A stretch of DNA of 64,000 nucleotides from Camillea tinctor (taxonomy: Eukaryota; Ascomycota; Sordariomycetes; Xylariales; Xylariaceae), in contig MU394084.1 of the NCBI GenBank assembly GCA_022578605.1, positions 1 through 64,000 of the forward strand. The letters are read 5' to 3'. The notes below the pieces were generated by a model. That model saw only the letters and a program-made list of their open reading frames with translations, had not been told where the DNA came from and did not search any database. Shown piece by piece: positions 58,060 through 64,000 of this stretch. Position 1 is the first letter of the stretch, and every line of letters begins with the position of its first letter. Position numbers and translations under genes: made by a program.

Positions 58060-60229
58060 TTATAGGGCAGCGACGGCCATGGCGACCATACCGAGGAAGC
58101 CGAGACCGGTTCCGACGCGAGGAGCAGCGCCGGTGACGAAGGCCGGGGCGCTGGTGGTAGGCAGGAAGCCAGTCGAGGCGGCGGCGGCGGTGCTGAGAGT
58201 GGTCACAGCAGCAGTAGGGTAGGGAGCAGCAGTGTTGCCGCTTCCGCTTCCGCTACCGCTGCCAGGGACGGCGGCAGTGGCGGTAGCACCAGGAGCAGTG
58301 GCAGTAGGCTGAGCAACGGGGGAGGTGCCAGGGACAACACCAACGGCGCTGGTGCCAGGGCCAGCAGTGATGGTGCTGAAGTGGACCTCAGGAACAGTGA
58401 TGCTGGTGCTGATGGTGACGGTGCTGCTGGAGCTGGGGATCTCGACGCCGGTGTCGTCAGTGCAGGGCACAACGGTAGTAGCGACGATCTGGATGGTGGT
58501 GACGGCAGCAGGAGCAGTAGTAGGCTGAGCAGTCAAGACAGAGGTGATAGTCTCAGCGCCGGTGGCAATGCCAGGGTTGGTCGAGACGTAAGGAGCGCAG
58601 ATACCCTGGAAGTAGCTGATAGCCTCAGAGATGACTTCGTCAGACTCTCCGTGGGCGTACAGGCAGCTGAAGACGCTCTGGACGAAGGCGTTGTCGGGGC
58701 AGTAGCAGCCAGAGTCAGTGTTGGAAGAGCAGCCGACGCTGAACATCCAGGTGTTCAAGCAAGAGGGGACAACGTCGGGGCAAGGAAGAGTCTCAACGGG
58801 GCCAGCAGGGGTGCTCGAGGTGCTGTCGGCGGGAGAGGTGGCAGTAGTAGCGATGGTAGACTCAGCAGGGGCGCCAGGAGCAGACGGGGTCTCAGCAGCG
58901 GATGAGGGAGAACCAGCAGGCACGGTACCCTGAGTAGCGGGCACGCTAAGAGTCTCAGTGACCGGGCAAAGGGTAGTAGAGACGGGGATGGTGACAGTGG
59001 TAAGAGCAGTGGAGCTAGCCGGGCAGTTGGTGACGGTAGGACCGCAGCTGGTGATAGTCTGGACCGAGGTGGTGAAGACAGTGGAAGTGCTGAGGTAGCT
59101 AGTGACCGAGAAGCTGGTAGCCACGCTGACGGTGGAGCTCACGACGGCAGTAGAGCCAGTGGACTCAGCAGGAACACTGGGAGTAGCAGCAGAGCTAGTA
59201 GAGACGCCGTAGCTGGGGGTCTCAACACCAGTAGCAGGGACAGAGCTGGTACCAACGGAGCTAGTAGCGACGCTGGTCGAGGAGCTCACGACAGCGGTAG
59301 AGCCAGTGGACTGAGCAGGAACGGAGCTGGTGGCAGGGACGGAGCCAGTAGCGGGAACGGAGCTAGTAGCAGGGACGGAACCGGTGGGGTAGCCGAAGCT
59401 GGGGGTGCCGCTTGACTTCACAGCAGTAGACGAAGAAGACTTGACCTCGCTGGTGGAAACCGAGGTGCTGCCAGCGGGGATGCTGACGGAAGCACTGCTA
59501 GACTTGACCCTGGTAGTAGAGACGCTGGGAGTACCGGCGGGGTAGCTGGGGGTGGCAGTGGTGGAGGGAGCAGGCTTGGAGGGAGAAGGGCCGGCGCAGT
59601 CGAAACCGATGCTGTGGACACCGAAGTCGCAAGAGTCCTTACCCTTCTCAGGCTGGGAAGGGTAGACGATGGTGACATCAGTAGCACCACCACACTGGGT
59701 GTTCTGAACAGTGGTACCGGAAGCCTTGCAAGCAGAGCGGTGCTTGCAAGTAGAGCCATCAGGCATGCTGTAGTGGAACTCAAGGTCACAGTCGAACTCA
59801 GGAGTGACCTGGAACTCCTTGATCGAAGTCTTCTTAACCGTAGTCTTGTCACAGCTGATCTTGGGGCTGCTGCCCTTGTCGCCAGTGGCCTTTCCGGAAA
59901 TACACTTGCTCTGGAAACTCCTGCCAGTCAACGTATCCCGCTTGCCGAACTTCTGGGAGCAGGTGAAGCCACTGTAGTCGAACCCCTTGTAAGAAGAGAA
60001 AGAACCGAAATCAAGACCGGACCAGTTGAAACCACTCTTCTGGTCGTCGGTACATGTGTTGTCCGTGTTGGAAGGACAGCTGAAAGAAGGGGCGTTGTGG
60101 AAACCGAAGCCCTGCTCTAGTTAGATAGTGTTTCCTATGTAGATACATAGGAGATATGGAGCTACTTACAGTGGCCACGACCTGGCTGAGCCCAGCAGCC
60201 AGGGCAACAAGCGTTACACCGTTTTTCAT
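58060..60229 (-). CDS. GPI-anchored MAD1-like cell-wall adhesin
   Basis: Secreted cell-wall protein of the type first described as Metarhizium adhesin MAD1. Two exons: 60229-60170 (the signal peptide MKNGVTLVALAAGLSQVVA) and 60111-58060, 703 residues. The N-terminal third is Cys-rich and carries family text: FNWSGLDFGSFSSYKGFDYS, then RSFQSKCISG, DCDLEFHYSMPDGSTCKH and HSIGFDC. A Ser/Thr/Pro-rich stalk follows (about 190-460), with short repeats such as SVPATSSVPATGSVPA, probably heavily O-glycosylated. At about 464-525 is a CFEM-like module with seven visible cysteines (CPDVVPSC...GCYC...FSC...GIC). A second Ser/Thr stretch leads to a hydrophobic C-terminus (GFLGMVAMAVAAL) fit for GPI attachment. 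Whether it binds plant, insect or other surfaces cannot be read from sequence. Confidence 0.85.
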
Positions 60230-63200
60230 ATTGAACTATACAACCTCTGAAATTGGGAAATAAAGAATATAATAGGATGTACTGTGAAATTCCTGTAATA
60301 GGAGCGAGTTGGTTATGTAAGAACGGAATAAATATTAGTCAAGAAGCAAGAATAACGAATGATCTTGTCTCCAAAACTAAGAAAGAAACGATAGTTGGTT
60401 ATATCCCTGAGGGAAAACGAAGGTGATTAAAGAAAGAGAGTCTTGGGGAGAATGAAGAGAGATGTTGTTGATATCGTGCAGCAGGAGACATCCATATATA
60501 GATTCAACAATGGGTGGCTGTGAACCAGTCGTCTGTCGAGCCCCGGCGGCCAACGGGCCAGCACATGTAGGCCGGGATGCAGGAGTCTTCGATACATCCA
60601 TGCTGGACCTCTGGATCTGTTCCAGGATCGAGAGAAGCCAACCCACAAAGTGGCCCCGAGTCAGGCCAAGATGATCGAAAGGAGAACCACTGTTGGCAAG
60701 CTAGCGGATGAGTGGATATGGACACTAGGAATAAGAAAAGGGTTAGTTGTGACAATGGCGTCAGGGGGTGAAGTCCAAAGCAAAGAGATGTATATGTCGA
60801 CCCCACAGCGTCAAGCCGGATCGAGTGGCTACAGAGCGCGCGGTTGTCGGTCGGGGATGGATGTCAAGATGTCTTACACCAGCCTGAGATGTCGAGGGTG
60901 GTATTTTCAGGGGGGAGGATGGGGAGGAGTAGGGGGGGCCGCCGCCGAGGGGACTTACACACTAGACAGGGAACTTGATCAGGGAATTGCCTGCAACCTA
61001 TCCGGATTGAAAAGTGGATCGCCCGATGTCCCTCCCCGATCGGGTTAGTGAAGCTGCTGTTCTGGTTGTTCTGAGCGCTCAACCGACCAATAGCAACCCT
61101 TTAGCGAAATGGATTTGGTTAAACCTTGGGACTGGTTTTCCTCTTTTGTCTGGAATAGTATTTCTATACAAAGTAATCCGGGCGTGGTTGGAAAATAACC
61201 TTTAGTTGTACATACATCCTGTTTTTAACGCTGGAAAGCTGCATGACTGTGGGCTCTGAGTGGACGCCTTCTATTCTACAGGTACCAAGTATGTAAGCGA
61301 CTACCAGACCCCTATAACCTATATATACATTTATAGAAACATACTCGGAAATGGAAATTCGGTAGGTTAAATAGTAGCTACCACCGAAAGAGTCACAATG
61401 CGACTAATTGAAATAGTACGTAATCTACTCTACACTATTGGGATACTTTTAGAGAGTGTAGGTTATTATCTCCTCAGGTAATCTCTTGTAACAAAATATT
61501 AGGTTAGGTAGGATGTGTTTTTTTCTCTCTTGCATGATCATTTAGACCGTCAGGTAGATTGAAAAAGAAACAACCATCAACCATCCCTAAGTTAGTGTAT
61601 TTGATTTTTCTATGTGAAATCCAAAGGTTTCGCCGTTGTTGTGTTGAACCTGAAACGAGCATAGCCACTTGGGCTTGCAGCTCTAATGCAGGTACCGCAA
61701 CGAGGTTAAGGTTATATCCCCTTTAGCCAGGGGGGAGGGGGGTCCGGTGTTGAGACTAAGACTATTTTGAAGATGAGGGGCTGTTTCTATGATACCTTTC
61801 TATCAAGGTTAATTATTATGAATCGGTATATTCCTCATCACGATTCCTCATCACATGAAAAGAACCTCATGTATGTACAATTACTTATCGAACAGGGGAT
61901 ATGCGCATGTGCATAGGATCACCATGTACCACGAAGGATTATCAACCGACAACTACCTTGCGAATAACTGAAGTTCGTACTCAGAGCTAGAAATATAAGC
62001 CGTTCATCTCCATCATGCTATTTTAAGACGTCCAAGTAAAAGAAAATTAGGTAAGAATAGTTTGAAAAAGAAAAGAGATCAGCATCCATAGTACGCAGAA
62101 GCGCAGAGAAAGTAAAATACTCCGAAAGACATTTTCGGTCCGCACATACATTAGTGCATAGAGCAATCAACTGCACGAGTCTTGACTCGTGGTGTCTACG
62201 ATTAATACCCTAATAACAACCTCCGGGGCATCACGGGAACGGTATCTCAAGAAAAGGGGGGGGGGGGGTTAGTTTTCCGCGTATTTAGACAGGTTAACTC
62301 TAGTTAAATGGCAACACTCGAGTCATCCAATCATTTAAAATCAGACGATATGGCAGGGAGGCTGAGAAGGAATCCCCATACGGTACTGTACGGTAATGTT
62401 CCGAGACTCCCAGCACAGCTCACTAATAGGGGGTCAACATGATTAGCTTGACCAATCGCGGTCAAGTGGCGTTAGGCTTAGATATGGGGGAGGAATAGCA
62501 GTGTAGGTTGTGTATGGTTAACACCATTTTGTGGTTAGCTCGCCTCGAACCTTGACAACAAGTGCTTACATATTGCATTGACTCGGCAGAACATATTAAC
62601 GCCATACTAATCCCACAGGCGGCAGGTTCCAGCATCGAGGTCGGAGAGGTTCCGGTCCTGTTGGACTACTTGAAGAGGTTTGGCTGGCTGACAACCCGAT
62701 GGTTAGGCAGTCAGCCGATAGGAACGTGATGGGGGTAAGAGAGACACGCAGAAGAAGAGAAGAAGCGAGAGCGAAAGAGACGCGCGCATAGTGAAAAACA
62801 GGGTAAAGAGACAAAAGCTAACTCGGATGAACCTAGGTTATACCTATTTTTTTTCCGAAAGGGGAATGCTTCTCCCGAATCTATTGGTGATTGGCCCAAG
62901 CATTTGTGATCGGGTGCAAGGATTTTGAATAGGGGACAGGGGTAGAAGTGGTAGAAAGGATACCCTCCCTTTTTCTTCAGAAAACCATAGGCACCTACAA
63001 CTACCTAGAAGGCTCTCAGGCTCTGTACCTGTTTCACTTTGCAGCCAGTAGGGAATTTAAGTTTAACAACCTTAACAAGCCGCGGTTTCATAACTTCTCT
63101 ACCGGTTCTTTTAACTATCGTTCGTTTCTTGCCCCCATTTAGGTAGGTAGGTAAAGTAACAAAATTCATTTGACTGAGAGAAGTTGGCATCACTGCTTTC

Positions 63201-64000
63201 CGTGCGTTGTTTTTCTGGGGTGCTGCCCTGTTCTCTCTGGGCTGATCTCTTAAAAAAGAGCAATATGACGTTAAGAGAGCCCATAACATACCCGCGCTAT
63301 AGCCCAGCATTACTTCTAAAGAGAGAGAAAGAAAAGAAAGGACGCCAAGAAACTAAGAATTTCTAGGCCGGAAGACCCATGGCCTATCGAATACGAGCTC
63401 AGGAGTAGAGAGAACTAGAGCCGCATCACCTGAGACTTACCCATGAGAATACCACACTGCCAAGCTTACATGAGTGTTTCTATGTATATAGGTTGTGTAG
63501 GTATTCAAAATCATTCGAACCCGGAGTCCGTCGCTACACACGATCGAATAGCACCAAACCGCTCCGAGCGAGACCTAGAAGATTTATCCGGTTCCCGGAG
63601 ACACGGTTCCTCACTAACATCGAATCACTAAAAAACAAAAGAGTCCGTGTCCCCATCTAGTGTAATCGTAGTTGATTAAATTTTCGTCTTAGTGTACTGA
63701 GTAGCAGCGGAGATTCGGACGCCATTTCAATTTCCCATACTCGCTATCTTCACTCATTTCTCTCAAGCGAGTGCTACTTTATCCCCAATCAAGAGTACGT
63801 GCGTGTGTCAAAAGCCTGTGCGTCGTGGTTTTCTTCTTCTTTCTTGTGATGTTGTATGCGTATGTATGTAGTCAATCTAGCATAGCAGCGGGGCAGAAGA
63901 TGGAGAAAAGAGATCGACAAAGTTGGAGGCTCAATTAGAATCATTGGTGACGATTTTTTGGGCACTGCCTCTGATCTTCGATCAACTTACCTACAGCGCT
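60230..64000. other. Gene-free right end of the window
   Basis: 3.8 kb upstream of the adhesin gene with no ORF I can support on either strand. It includes the adhesin promoter, a G-rich patch at about 60910-60945 and a poly-G run at 62256-62269. Short ORFs between 62596 and 63631 lack protein-like composition. A gene starting beyond the window may use the far right end as its flank. Confidence 0.45.

Noticed and set aside
63512..63525. TTCGAACC word resembling a tRNA T-loop (also near 10708)
   Set aside because: The flanking bases do not form a T-stem, and no anticodon or acceptor arm can be drawn.

Overview
The window looks like nuclear DNA of a filamentous ascomycete (Pezizomycotina, probably Sordariomycetes). 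Most genes are cut by 50-170 bp introns with GT..AG ends and CTGAC/CTAAC-type branch sites. Families typical of moulds are present: a lipase-NACHT STAND protein, an RTA1 protein, a HAM1-like protein, a MAD1-type adhesin and a class II myosin. AT-rich blocks that carry almost only transition damage point to repeat-induced point mutation (RIP).

Layout. 1-5390 is a gene-free AT desert with one intact solo-LTR-like island. 5863-10333 holds a transaldolase (+) and a Ppn2-like metallophosphatase (-), which converge. 11428-20724 is the most accessory-looking part: an MFS transporter and a fructosamine-kinase-family protein (both -), and divergent from the kinase across 356 bp a 1581-residue lipase-like/NACHT/beta-propeller NLR (+). 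22485-22995 is the COX assembly factor PET191 (-). 23585-26736 is a transposon nest: a 257 bp inverted-repeat element, then a 2.3 kb RIP-damaged TIR transposon whose left TIR is split by a 465 bp MITE with a TA duplication. 27578-29857 is a TGL1-type steryl ester lipase (+). 30442-34684 holds two poorly known minus-strand genes: a Cys/Pro-rich protein and an RNase H-like protein with an acidic repeat and an in-frame TAG, with an assembly gap in one intron. 35493-37727 is a HAM1-like protein (-), 39449-40739 an RTA1-like membrane protein (+), 41738-45653 a Red1/ZFC3H1-type CCCH protein (-), 46997-54537 the class II myosin heavy chain (+), 56542-57374 an unrecognised Gly/Ser-rich protein (+), and 58060-60229 a GPI-anchored MAD1-like adhesin (-). 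The last 3.8 kb shows no gene.

There is no sign of one coordinated pathway. Housekeeping genes (transaldolase, PET191, Red1-like, myosin) alternate with accessory genes and two transposon-rich blocks. The best candidates for new biology are the divergent FN3K-family kinase/NLR pair, the RNase H-like gene that seems to have lost its catalytic acids, and the nested transposon record. All exon models come from reading splice signals, reading frame and family resemblance by eye; no alignment was run.
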